Virus record (IMG/VR): IMGVR_UViG_3300003885_000050
Coordinates: 1-40,344 of that record
Length of the DNA: 40,344 nt
Strand: one strand, 5' to 3'
Source of the DNA: a virus
The position numbers and the translations under genes are program-made. How positions within the stretch are numbered: the stretch's first letter is position 1; each line of letters begins with the position of its first letter. Below, piece after piece: positions 19,958-27,093 of this stretch. The notes beneath the pieces were generated by a model. It ran no database searches and was not told where the DNA came from. It worked only from the letters and a program-made list of their open reading frames with translations.

Positions 19958-20422
19958 TTAAGTTAATAATCCAACTGCGATGTAATAAGCTCCTGATGAC
20001 ATTCTGCCCTCGGCTGATGACACGACATTAACCCTTAACCATCCCTTACTGGTGAAAGTGGTGGCATCTCCGCCCCCAACTAAAGTTTGAGTCATTATAT
20101 CCCCATTGGGGTCACCCTCGAATCTTATAAACTCCTCTGACTTGTCGTCCTGGTCTAAATATAGAACAGGGACAGCTCCCGTAACTGAATCCTGGTCAAT
20201 GTGAACCACTCCTTGTGGTGATCTCGTCCTAACGCCTACTCGGTCATTAACATCATCATAATATAAGTTATCTCCTTCGGCTTTTAGCGCTCCATTAGCG
20301 TCTGTGTAAAGCACGGACCCGGAAGCAACCGTGGTCCCCTGTGCTCCAGTTAAGGCTGTTCCAATTTGGAACACCTTAGAGTTGATTAAGTCTTGTAATT
20401 GATTAGGTGTGGGTTGTGACAT
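19958..20422 (-). CDS. Fibre/decoration-type structural protein, 154 aa
   Basis: The segment GSVLYTDANGALKAEGDNLYYDDVNDRVGVRTRSPQG matches the common fibre/neck-appendage module 'vly.d.nG.l.....ny.wd..nnrlgiGt.sP', also present in the gene at 23989. An N-terminal helical part (PNQLQDLINSKVFQIG) may trimerise. The C-terminal part (FIRFEGDPNGDIMTQTLVG, SSGAYYIAVGLLT) is beta-rich. It sits immediately downstream of a terminator-like hairpin. A virion surface or tail-fibre role is likely. Confidence 0.55.
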   Translation of the reverse strand: MSQPTPNQLQDLINSKVFQIGTALTGAQGTTVASGSVLYTDANGALKAEGDNLYYDDVNDRVGVRTRSPQGVVHIDQDSVTGAVPVLYLDQDDKSEEFIRFEGDPNGDIMTQTLVGGGDATTFTSKGWLRVNVVSSAEGRMSSGAYYIAVGLLT

Positions 20423-20431
20423 AATTTTATA

Positions 20432-20460
20432 TAAAAATTGGACAGCTATTTAGGCTGCCC
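20432..20460 (-). terminator. Terminator within the virion operon, minus strand
   Basis: Minus-strand GGGCAGC (20454-20460) pairs with GCTGTCC (20440-20446) over a 7-nt loop, one G-U pair, followed by AATTTTTATAT. It lies between the 108-aa gene at 20525 and the fibre-like gene at 20422, so it would lower read-through from the tail-fibre genes into the scaffold/coat part unless antitermination acts. Confidence 0.6.
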
Positions 20461-20524
20461 GTTTCTTTTATGAAGTTAAGGCTATTTATTGATAATATAA
20501 GATACAACGTCCCTTTACGCAAGT

Positions 20525-20851
20525 TTATTGTTTTGCGTGAAGGAGGCTAACCAGATATGCTTCCATACTTTTTCGCTCTGAGTCCCTAGACTTAGTCATC
20601 TTCAGAATAGTTTTGTAGACAGTGTGCATAACTACTAGACGCTCATTCTGATGTTCATTCTTATTTAAGTCTGCCCATCTGCCCTCAATCATTCTAATTT
20701 GTGTCCTGCACAACTTCTTAACGTCATTTATGGTAGTGTCCCCACTCGTCATAACAGAGTTCCAGTGGTCGTAATCACGCCTCTCGTCATTACTCAGGTC
20801 TTCCAGTTTTATCCCCCGCTTCTTTAATAGGTCACTTAGTATTTTGTGCAT
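20525..20851 (-). CDS. Hypothetical helical protein, 108 aa
   Basis: The protein is charged and helical, starting MHKILSDLLKKRGIKLEDLSNDERRDYDHW and continuing through TINDVKKLCRTQIRMIEGRW to LKMTKSRDSERKSMEAYL. A GGAG site lies 9 nt before the start (minus strand). The upstream small gene stops 3 nt earlier. It could be a chaperone or tail-assembly factor by position, but no family is recognised. Confidence 0.65.
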   Translation of the reverse strand: MHKILSDLLKKRGIKLEDLSNDERRDYDHWNSVMTSGDTTINDVKKLCRTQIRMIEGRWADLNKNEHQNERLVVMHTVYKTILKMTKSRDSERKSMEAYLVSLLHAKQ

Positions 20852-20854
20852 ATA

Positions 20855-21001
20855 TTAGTTCTCCTTATTCCGATTCACTATCTCCTGTAAAATAGCGTTA
20901 TATTCCTGCTCCGCTTGCTTTATCTGTTGCATCTTATCAAAGGCCATGGCTTTCAGGTCCTTTATCGTCAAAGACTTAGTGGTTTCCTCTGTCTCGGTCA
21001 T
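20855..21001 (-). CDS. Small helical protein, 48 aa
   Basis: The frame starts at ATG 21001 and stops at 20855-20857, just before the next start, with the ribosome site of the next gene (GGAG) at its end. The product is a single amphipathic helix (LTIKDLKAMAFDKMQQIKQAEQEYNAILQEIV). It fits a coiled-coil partner of the next gene product. No family is recognised. Confidence 0.5.
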   Translation of the reverse strand: MTETEETTKSLTIKDLKAMAFDKMQQIKQAEQEYNAILQEIVNRNKEN

Positions 21002-21024
21002 ATATAAATTTTAGCACATTAACA

Positions 21025-21387
21025 TCAAAAAGCATTTTGATTAACATTGCCATTCACGTCTATATCTCCGTTTGATTTGAACCTGGCTACTTCTATGCCT
21101 CCAACAAATATATTCATCGTAGTCCCATCGTAAGTAATATATGTCCGGCCGGTAGATATAGATACAGTCGGCGCCAATAAAGCAGAAGTTAAAGCCAACG
21201 TGCTGGGCGTAACAGTCGGGTTCTGGTCTGCGACTATAGTTGGGGCCAGGAGTGACAATGTTAATGCTAGAGTAGCTGGAGAATACGAGTCATTAGTGGA
21301 GAATGATGGCGCTAATAAGGCCGAAGTTAAGGCTTGAGCGGCTGGCGTGATAGTTGGGTTCTGGTCTGCGACTATCGTTGGGGCCAA
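21025..21387 (-). CDS. C-terminal part of the repeat-bearing tail fibre, in the shifted frame, 120 aa
   Basis: This frame continues the 23-aa repeats of the upstream frame (APTIVADQNPTITPAAQ, SYSPATLALTLSLLAP) and ends in GRTYITYDGTTMNIFVGGIEVARFKSNGDIDVNGNV, a typical fibre tip module. The listed ATG is only the first Met in this frame and lies inside a repeat. The repeats continue upstream without interruption to the C-tract at 21415-21420, where the frame must change by one base to join the 402-aa frame. It is therefore probably not an independent gene. Confidence 0.65.
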   Translation of the reverse strand: MAPTIVADQNPTITPAAQALTSALLAPSFSTNDSYSPATLALTLSLLAPTIVADQNPTVTPSTLALTSALLAPTVSISTGRTYITYDGTTMNIFVGGIEVARFKSNGDIDVNGNVNQNAF

Positions 21388-21740
21388 GAGAGCTGAAACT
21401 AAAGTTAAAGTGGCGGGGGGTTAAGGCCAAGGCTAGAGCGGCAGGTGAATATGAGTCATCAGTAGAAAATGATGGTGACTGCAGAGTCAAGGCCAGGGGT
21501 AGAGTAGCCGGTGAATATGAGTCATCAATGCTTATTGTTGGAGCTTGTAATGTCAGGGCCAGGGCTAGAGTAGCTGGAGAATACGAGTCATTAGTGGAGA
21601 ATGATGGTGACTGCAGGGTTGAGGTTAAGGCTAACGTGGCTGGCGTGATAGTGGGGTTCTGGTCTGCGACTATCGTTGGGGCCAAGAGAGCTGAAACTAA
21701 AGTTAAAGTGGCGGGGGTGACGGTTACAGCCCCCACCGGC
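21150..21740 (-). repeat. Tandem fibre repeats and a 64-nt perfect direct repeat
   Basis: About eight protein repeats of 22-24 residues ('TPATLALTSALLAPTIVADQNPT' and 'SPATLALALTLQSPSFSTDDSY' versions alternate), 66-72 nt each. A 64-nt stretch is identical at 21356-21419 and 21654-21717. The spacing of 298 nt is not a multiple of three, and the end of the first copy is exactly the frame break (GGGGGG at 21415-21420). Confidence 0.8.
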
Positions 21741-22501
21741 ACAAACAGCTTCCGATTAGGTCTATATAGCAGTAATCCTTTCTGATGTACTAAAGAACGA
21801 AAATATAAATCTTGACTTTCAACAGGTGATAATAATCTTTTGTAAACTCGTACATCATCTATAAAACCTTTAGTAAAATTGGGAGTATTTTCTTTTCCAA
21901 TTAAAAAATTATCAGCTATAACCGGTGTTAAAGTGGGCAGAGTTCCGAAATTGGTTATCGTTGTTTCAACGCCATTTATATATCCCTTGACTCTATCAGC
22001 CGCAACAGATTCATCTCCATCAAAAGTAAAAATTATATGTTGCCAAACAGTATTATTTAACGTAAAATATCCAGCGTTAAAACTTCCATCTCCAATCCAA
22101 AAATAAACATTCCCATCAGCATCCTGCGTCAAAAATAACATGTCAGCGTTAGCGGGGTCATAAGTGCCGAAACTCACATAATCACCAGAGGCATTTCTTT
22201 TCATCCACGCGGAGAACGTAACCCTCGGGATAAACTCCAGTTCTGGTATATTTCCAGCGTCTACAAAATCATTAGTGCCATCAAAATCCAGTGCCCCCCA
22301 ACCTTTATGCCTATTTACTTTACCTACCCAATCATCTTGGGCCATGTTGGTTAATGCCCCATGATAATTATTCCCTGATAGGTCATACCAAGTGAAAGAA
22401 CCCCTATTGTGAGGGGTTACCAGCCACCAACCGACCAGTCCATCGTTAAGAGGGTGTTTCGAAAGAGGGTTACTCCAGTCTATTTTGGTATAATCGTCCA
22501 T
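21293..22501 (-). CDS. Tail fibre: LamG/concanavalin-like domain plus tandem repeats, frame-interrupted
   Basis: Residues 15-220 form a LamG-like jelly roll (LVGWWLVTPHNRGSFTWYDL, WGALDFDGTNDFVDAG, VTFSAWMKRNASGDYVSF, WQHIIFTFDGDE, GFIDDVRVYKRLLSPVE), the glycan-binding module found in many phage fibres. From about residue 258 there are tandem repeats of about 22-24 residues of the type SYSPATLALALTLQSPSFSTD. After ALALTP (near 21417) the frame leaves the repeat pattern and becomes unrelated sequence. The true continuation lies one base away in the frame ending at 21025. With correction the fibre would be about 490 aa. Confidence 0.65.
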   Translation of the reverse strand: MDDYTKIDWSNPLSKHPLNDGLVGWWLVTPHNRGSFTWYDLSGNNYHGALTNMAQDDWVGKVNRHKGWGALDFDGTNDFVDAGNIPELEFIPRVTFSAWMKRNASGDYVSFGTYDPANADMLFLTQDADGNVYFWIGDGSFNAGYFTLNNTVWQHIIFTFDGDESVAADRVKGYINGVETTITNFGTLPTLTPVIADNFLIGKENTPNFTKGFIDDVRVYKRLLSPVESQDLYFRSLVHQKGLLLYRPNRKLFVPVGAVTVTPATLTLVSALLAPTIVADQNPTITPATLALTSTLQSPSFSTNDSYSPATLALALTLQAPTISIDDSYSPATLPLALTLQSPSFSTDDSYSPAALALALTPRHFNFSFSSLGPNDSRRPEPNYHASRSSLNFGLISAIILH

Positions 22502-22504
22502 CCA

Positions 22505-23068
22505 TTATGTCGTAGCCTGTACTTCGGTAATTATTGGACTTAGCCTGATACTTATTTCCACGGCATCAGCTATAAAATTTTGGTCACTACTATTTTTAAC
22601 TACTATGATTCCCCACCTCTGTTTAGGCAGGAAAAGACCCAAGTGACCTATATGCGTATCAATATCATTTGATACCGGCATAGAGCCTACAAAGTCCAAA
22701 TCATTTATAGCTTCATTGGCATCAGCGGCCGCCGCTCCATAACCATTATAGGCCGCATCCGCACCGCTCAAGTTTCCAGGGTTGCCGGTAGCGGCCGTAG
22801 TTGAATTACTAAATCCTATCCACACTTCTATATTTTTACCCGCTGTTGGGGCTACTGAAAATTCAAAAGCTCCGGTAACTGCCCATACATCAGCTCTGGT
22901 AACTCCTAAATCAAACTTGGCACTCTGTCTATATAATCCAGCCGCTAAAGAAGTTAAGTCAATCTGGTCAGTTCTAGTTCCTAGATTATTAGCGGCAGCC
23001 GGAGAGTGGTCGGTGGTATCCGCCAGTATTATGTCGGTTCCCTGTTTAAGTAATACGGTATTAGGCAC
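22505..23068 (-). CDS. Structural-region protein, probable tail or decoration subunit, 187 aa
   Basis: The protein is Ala/Thr/Asp-rich and mostly beta (DIILADTTDHSPAAANNLG, GAFEFSVAPTAGKNIEVWIGFS, QRWGIIVVKNSSDQNFI, VEISIRLSPIITEVQ), with a Gly/Ala loop region (GYGAAAADANEA). This composition is common in virion decoration and tail proteins. It overlaps no neighbour and stops 3 nt before the LamG fibre start, so it is in the same unit. No named family is recognised. Confidence 0.55.
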   Translation of the reverse strand: MPNTVLLKQGTDIILADTTDHSPAAANNLGTRTDQIDLTSLAAGLYRQSAKFDLGVTRADVWAVTGAFEFSVAPTAGKNIEVWIGFSNSTTAATGNPGNLSGADAAYNGYGAAAADANEAINDLDFVGSMPVSNDIDTHIGHLGLFLPKQRWGIIVVKNSSDQNFIADAVEISIRLSPIITEVQATT

Positions 23069-23081
23069 AGCTAGGTATTTA

Positions 23082-23384
23082 TTACACTACCCCACCACCA
23101 ACCAAAGCGTCTACGGCCTTGTCTACGTTAGTCTGAATGGATGAATCAGTGGCTCCGATGATAGTAGTCTTTGTAGATGTGTTGTTAGCCGCCAAGAGAT
23201 AGTTTATCAGCTTATCAGCCTCACCTACTGGGCTTCTTAACGTGTTATTAGCCCAGTTAAGTTCATCAGCAGTAGGCGTAGCCCCATCAATAAACTTCTG
23301 GGCCTTGATAACTGCCGCTACCGCTATTTTGTTTCTTAATACGCTGTCTGTCTTTAAGTCGTATATTTCGGTGTAAGTGCTCAT
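23082..23384 (-). CDS. Structural-region protein, 100 aa
   Basis: MSTYTEIYDLKTDSVLRNKIAVAAVIKAQKFIDGATPTADELNWANNTLRSP is a helical pattern seen in small phage head/tail proteins of unknown role, followed by NYLLAANNTSTKTTIIGATDSSIQTNVDKAVDALVGG. The position is between two other virion candidates. No catalytic features are visible. Confidence 0.55.
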   Translation of the reverse strand: MSTYTEIYDLKTDSVLRNKIAVAAVIKAQKFIDGATPTADELNWANNTLRSPVGEADKLINYLLAANNTSTKTTIIGATDSSIQTNVDKAVDALVGGGVV

Positions 23385-23409
23385 AATTATAACCTTACTT
23401 AGCCACTTA

Positions 23410-23814
23410 TCAGGCTAGCGTGATAATTCCGCTTGCATTCCACTGAATAGTAAACGTACCCGATGATACCGTCTGCACGCCACCGAAGTCGATATTAGCA
23501 ATCAAGTCATTTCCGGCTAAAGTGCTGTCATAAATAACTGCGTGATAGGCCGAGAACGTAGCGCTCGTCCACGCTGTGTCATCAGCATCCCACTTGGTGG
23601 TGGCCGCTTCCGTCACAGCCTTAGTTGTTAATGCCGCCCCAGTCTGCGTATACCCACCAGCCGTTGCCAGTTCATTAGTTGAGGTATAGGCAGTATCAGT
23701 GGCCGTAAACACATGGGTATTGTCATACAATGCCACGTTAATTGTGTCTGCCTCCAAGTCGACAACCTTATTCATCAAATTAGCCTTCATTCTATTATAG
23801 ATACCACTCGCCAT
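23410..23814 (-). CDS. Probable virion structural (decoration/tail) protein, 134 aa
   Basis: The N-terminus SGIYNRMKANLMNKVVDLEADTINVALYDNTHVF and later YHAVIYDSTLAGNDLIANIDFGGVQTVSSGTFTIQWNASGIITLA are typical of a widespread small phage structural family with a beta-sandwich fold. An AAGGA site precedes it. Exact position in the particle is unknown; it may decorate the capsid. Confidence 0.6.
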   Translation of the reverse strand: MASGIYNRMKANLMNKVVDLEADTINVALYDNTHVFTATDTAYTSTNELATAGGYTQTGAALTTKAVTEAATTKWDADDTAWTSATFSAYHAVIYDSTLAGNDLIANIDFGGVQTVSSGTFTIQWNASGIITLA

Positions 23815-23818
23815 AGTA

Positions 23819-23971
23819 TTAGTTCCTTTCTTTGTTATTTATAAATTTATTATATTTATCCTGCGCCGCCTTTAATTCTAAAAGCGGAGCTTCGCAGACC
23901 ACGTCCACCGTGCCATCTTCATTCTTTATCTGCTTGCACTTGGCCTTGATTACCGGCGGTTCATAATTCAT
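23819..23971 (-). CDS. Small hypothetical protein, 50 aa
   Basis: The frame from ATG 23971 gives MNYEPPVIKAKCKQIKNEDG, then TVDVVCEAPLLELKAAQDKYNKFINN. A short beta part with two Cys is followed by a helix. Its last codons contain the ribosome site of the next gene. It fills the gap between the fibre-like 81-aa gene and the 134-aa gene. Confidence 0.5.
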   Translation of the reverse strand: MNYEPPVIKAKCKQIKNEDGTVDVVCEAPLLELKAAQDKYNKFINNKERN

Positions 23972-23988
23972 ATGTTTAGTATACAAAC

Positions 23989-24234
23989 TTATCCATCTAA
24001 ATAAAACTTATTTCCCTGCTTCAAAGTTATATCGCCAACCACGTCCAGTTCAGTGGCCGGAGTTGCTATGCCAATTCCCAGTCGGTTGTTGGTATCATCC
24101 CACTGAAAATTGGTGTTGTCTTCGCCCAGCTTGCCGTTAGCGTCTATGAATAGTACGGAGCCGGTGGTGCCGCCTACTACGACTTTACCTATAGCGGTCT
24201 TACTTGGACCTGTTGTGATTATTGGACCTGGCAT
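23989..24234 (-). CDS. Fibre-type structural module, 81 aa
   Basis: TGSVLFIDANGKLGEDNTNFQWDDTNNRLGIGIATPATELDVVGDITLKQGNKFYLDG is a very clear fibre/appendage repeat module, closely similar to the one in the 19958 gene. The protein is short and contains little else, so it may attach to a larger fibre or cap one. Start and previous stop overlap as TAATG. Confidence 0.6.
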   Translation of the reverse strand: MPGPIITTGPSKTAIGKVVVGGTTGSVLFIDANGKLGEDNTNFQWDDTNNRLGIGIATPATELDVVGDITLKQGNKFYLDG

Positions 24235-25043
24235 TATACATCGTGATAACGGACAGAAATGGTAGAGCTGGCTGCCCCACTAGATATGACTGCGTATATT
24301 TTCCCAGTGTAATCACCAAACCCATATACCTGATTAGCCACCACGGGGAACCCATTGGCAGTCGTGACCGTATCATCAAACCCAAAATACACAGGGTCAT
24401 CACTCTCTTGAGTGACCGTAATAGCTTTACGCTCTAATATCTCCGGTACCACCTGTGTAGCAGTAGTAGCCACGTTCACTGCTCCATGCGCCCCAGTGGT
24501 ACTGCGCTCGTAGTCTTGTGGCCTAGAACCGCCTCCACCACTCATAATCTGCTTTACAGGTTTGCCACTGGCATCTACCTGAATGACAGGTACAGGCTTA
24601 GAGAAACTTACATCTTCAAATATATCTCTAGCTGGCTCAAACATCCCTTGGGCTTCAACAGCTTTCTTGATGGCCCTCATCTCATTAGTTAAAGCCTTGG
24701 TAGCAATATTGACTTTAGCGGCAGGTATCTTTGGCATTTTAACCATTACTTTAGCCTCCGGTACCTTAATGGGTGGAATAACAATGGGGTCAGGCTTATC
24801 TACATTCACTACCACTTTGGGGCGGGGCATCTCCGGCATCTTAACCTCTGGTACATTAACTTCGTTCACTATCTTTATGTTTTTTATCTCCGCAACTATA
24901 GTGCCTAGTATCTTGCCTAACTGGGTCTCCAATAGGCCAGCCAAGGTTTTGCTTATTCTATGATTGAATCTATCAGCCAGTCTTATATCACGTTTCTCTT
25001 GTTGAATAGCATCATCTATTTCCTTTTTAAGTTTATCTGACAT
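24234..25043 (-). CDS. Virion protein with Pro-rich beta shaft, 269 aa
   Basis: A charged N-terminal coiled coil (residues 1-55) is followed by a periodic Val/Pro/Lys stretch (VNVPEVKMPEMPRPKVVVNV, KPDPIVIPPIKVPEAKVMVK), probably an extended trimeric shaft. Then come a helix (TNEMRAIKKAVEAQGMF), a Gly-rich hinge (SGGGGSRP) and a C-terminal beta domain (ERKAITVTQESDDPVYFGFDD, GKIYAVISSGAASSTISVRYHDV). The gene overlaps the portal end by 11 nt. A neck fibre or head appendage is the best guess. Confidence 0.5.
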   Translation of the reverse strand: MSDKLKKEIDDAIQQEKRDIRLADRFNHRISKTLAGLLETQLGKILGTIVAEIKNIKIVNEVNVPEVKMPEMPRPKVVVNVDKPDPIVIPPIKVPEAKVMVKMPKIPAAKVNIATKALTNEMRAIKKAVEAQGMFEPARDIFEDVSFSKPVPVIQVDASGKPVKQIMSGGGGSRPQDYERSTTGAHGAVNVATTATQVVPEILERKAITVTQESDDPVYFGFDDTVTTANGFPVVANQVYGFGDYTGKIYAVISSGAASSTISVRYHDV

Positions 25044-26778
25044 TTTGTAAGGAGCTTAACTCATTAAGACTCTGATTAACTGTTTGAGCCTGTGGTTCCT
25101 CTCCCTCTCCCTGCTGGGCCGCTACTTGTCTATTCTGATCGGCTACCTTATCAGCTCTCTCCTGGTCAGCTTTTATCATCCGCAACTCCTCGGGAGTCAA
25201 GTCAAGCATTTCCAGCGACCTGCTTTGGGCAATCTGATTAAGAGCTGGGTTGTTGGGGAACTGGGACCGCACAAACATTAGCTTCTGTATTTCTTGCGCC
25301 TCTTCCTCTTCTCGCAAAGAGTTGCTTTTCACCTCTGGTATATACCCCTCTTCACTCTTCCAGTCCTTAGGAGACACTTCACGAGGCCACAGGGCGCCAT
25401 CTTTAGACCTCTTATATAGATTTCTCATTCCAGTCTCGTTAGCTGTAACTAACGCATAGTATTTAACTGCCAGTTCATACCATGACCTATCATAAAACTT
25501 AGCCATGGACACAGTTCTCTCCATAGACTTGCCAACCAGGGTTTCAACCTCTCCCAGAGTTATTTGTTTCTTCTCACTGACACCCTTATCTATGCTAGTA
25601 GCCGCTGTTCCTCTCTCCACTAGCCTGATGATAAAGTCGATAGAAGTCATGGTTTCATCCAGCCCGTTAATCTGAACAGGCATGATGGTGTCCTTAGGGT
25701 TGCCCGGAGCTGGCAACATTCTTCCCGCACCTGGTTGATATGTTTGAGGTTCGTAGTTCTCGCTAGTAGCATCGAACCAGTGCATCTGAAAGTTAGTCAA
25801 GGTTCTATTCTCCACTAACTGGCTGAACCATACATTGATTACGGAGTTAGGCACTCGCACCAAATCAGCAGGTCCATCGCTCCAAAAGTCGTTAGTCTCC
25901 ACGTCATCCCCCCAAGTCACGTATGGGTAGAAGTCCACGCCCAGCAAATCCATTAGAGGTTCATCCATCAATTCAACCGAGTCATTAACATAAACAGAAA
26001 CTCTCTTCTCCCACTTATCCTTAGCCTCATTCCACTCCTTAGAGATATGTTCCGTTAGGTTAACTATTACTTCTCCAGCGGATATGTCGGTTAAGAAGTC
26101 AAAACCAGCCTCCCCGTCATTTATCTCTCTCAACCTGCGGGTCTTACGCTCATACTCATCCCTAGCCCTATCCTGCATGATAACTCCATCTTCGGAGTTC
26201 ATGTATATCTTCAACTTATTGCGCCCGCTTACGGTGTATCTATCATCATCCAATACCTCGCTCAACGGCTTAAATATGTTTTCGTGAATAATGAATCGAG
26301 CTGTTTCAATATCTACAGGGTCTACCTGTGGGTCTACTAACACATCATAAATATCCAGAGCTTTTATTTCCAGTCCATCCTCTCCCCAATCTAGTTTCTT
26401 AAAAGCTCTACCATAGAGCATGACAGTTTTCTTGTCCTGAATATCTACAGCCTCCATGTTAAGGCGGTCATAGTCTGCGTTCCACATCTCCTGGAATATC
26501 ATCTCCTTACTCTCATCTCCTCCCATGTCTTTCCAATTTACTGTGGGCGGGGCGTCAATCTTACTCAAAAGGGTTTTAACCGTCTCTTTCATCAGGGGGA
26601 TATTCACGTCCTGACGTTGGGTGAGTCGGTTTATCTTTACTTCATTCCTATAAAGCTGGTAATTATCGTCCCAATCACCATGTCTACGCCTACGGTAAAA
26701 TCGGGCAGAGTCTTTCTGGCTGACTCTCTGAACTACTTTCTTATCTACCGTGGGCGTTGGTATTGTTAACTCTGGCAT
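25033..26778 (-). CDS. Portal protein, 581 aa
   Basis: Place directly downstream of the terminase, size, and sequence support a podovirus portal: DDNYQLYRNEVKINRLTQRQDVNIPLMKETVKTLLSKI (clip/stem start), GRAFKKLDWGEDGLEIKALDIYDVLVDPQVDP (wing), a long middle with DLVRVPNSVINVWFSQLVENRTLTNFQ (stem/crown helices), and a Gln/Glu-rich C-terminus. Twelve copies should form the DNA channel and dock TerL. Its ATG follows a T-run (TTTTTTT) instead of a Shine-Dalgarno site, with a weak hairpin in the 48-nt gap upstream. Confidence 0.8.
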   Translation of the reverse strand: MPELTIPTPTVDKKVVQRVSQKDSARFYRRRRHGDWDDNYQLYRNEVKINRLTQRQDVNIPLMKETVKTLLSKIDAPPTVNWKDMGGDESKEMIFQEMWNADYDRLNMEAVDIQDKKTVMLYGRAFKKLDWGEDGLEIKALDIYDVLVDPQVDPVDIETARFIIHENIFKPLSEVLDDDRYTVSGRNKLKIYMNSEDGVIMQDRARDEYERKTRRLREINDGEAGFDFLTDISAGEVIVNLTEHISKEWNEAKDKWEKRVSVYVNDSVELMDEPLMDLLGVDFYPYVTWGDDVETNDFWSDGPADLVRVPNSVINVWFSQLVENRTLTNFQMHWFDATSENYEPQTYQPGAGRMLPAPGNPKDTIMPVQINGLDETMTSIDFIIRLVERGTAATSIDKGVSEKKQITLGEVETLVGKSMERTVSMAKFYDRSWYELAVKYYALVTANETGMRNLYKRSKDGALWPREVSPKDWKSEEGYIPEVKSNSLREEEEAQEIQKLMFVRSQFPNNPALNQIAQSRSLEMLDLTPEELRMIKADQERADKVADQNRQVAAQQGEGEEPQAQTVNQSLNELSSLQNVR

Positions 26779-26826
26779 AAAAAAACAGATAATGGTTAGT
26801 TACCCGCTCTAGTTCGAGAGTTAAGG

Positions 26827-27093
26827 CTATTTCACACTTACTTTAACATTATCTACCAATTTAGCAATATTTCCCCCCATTCCTTTCTTCATCCACACAT
26901 GTTCGTTCTTATCTATAGCCGCTAAAGTACCTTCAGCATCAAAGTGCAGAGTGACTGTTCCTCTCCTGACATTAAATACTCCACCCAGGAATAAAGCCTC
27001 GATGGTCTCACGCACATGGTCTAACTGCCCCTGACTAGCATCCTCGAGGTTCAAGTAAACACTAGTTATTGATTTGGTCTGGACGTAACTCAT
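26827..27093 (-). CDS. Hypothetical protein between terminase and portal, 88 aa
   Basis: The protein begins MSYVQTKSITSVYLNLEDASQGQLDHVRETIEALFLGGVFNVRRG and is followed by TVTLHFDAEGTLAAIDKNEHVW. It looks like a small alpha/beta protein. It overlaps the terminase by 4 nt (ATGA), so it is co-translated. No family is recognised. Confidence 0.6.
   Translation of the reverse strand: MSYVQTKSITSVYLNLEDASQGQLDHVRETIEALFLGGVFNVRRGTVTLHFDAEGTLAAIDKNEHVWMKKGMGGNIAKLVDNVKVSVK

Noticed and set aside
21150-21740. CRISPR-like array because of regular repeats.
   Set aside because: The repeats are translated in frame as fibre repeats, are not separated by unique spacers, and no cas genes are near.
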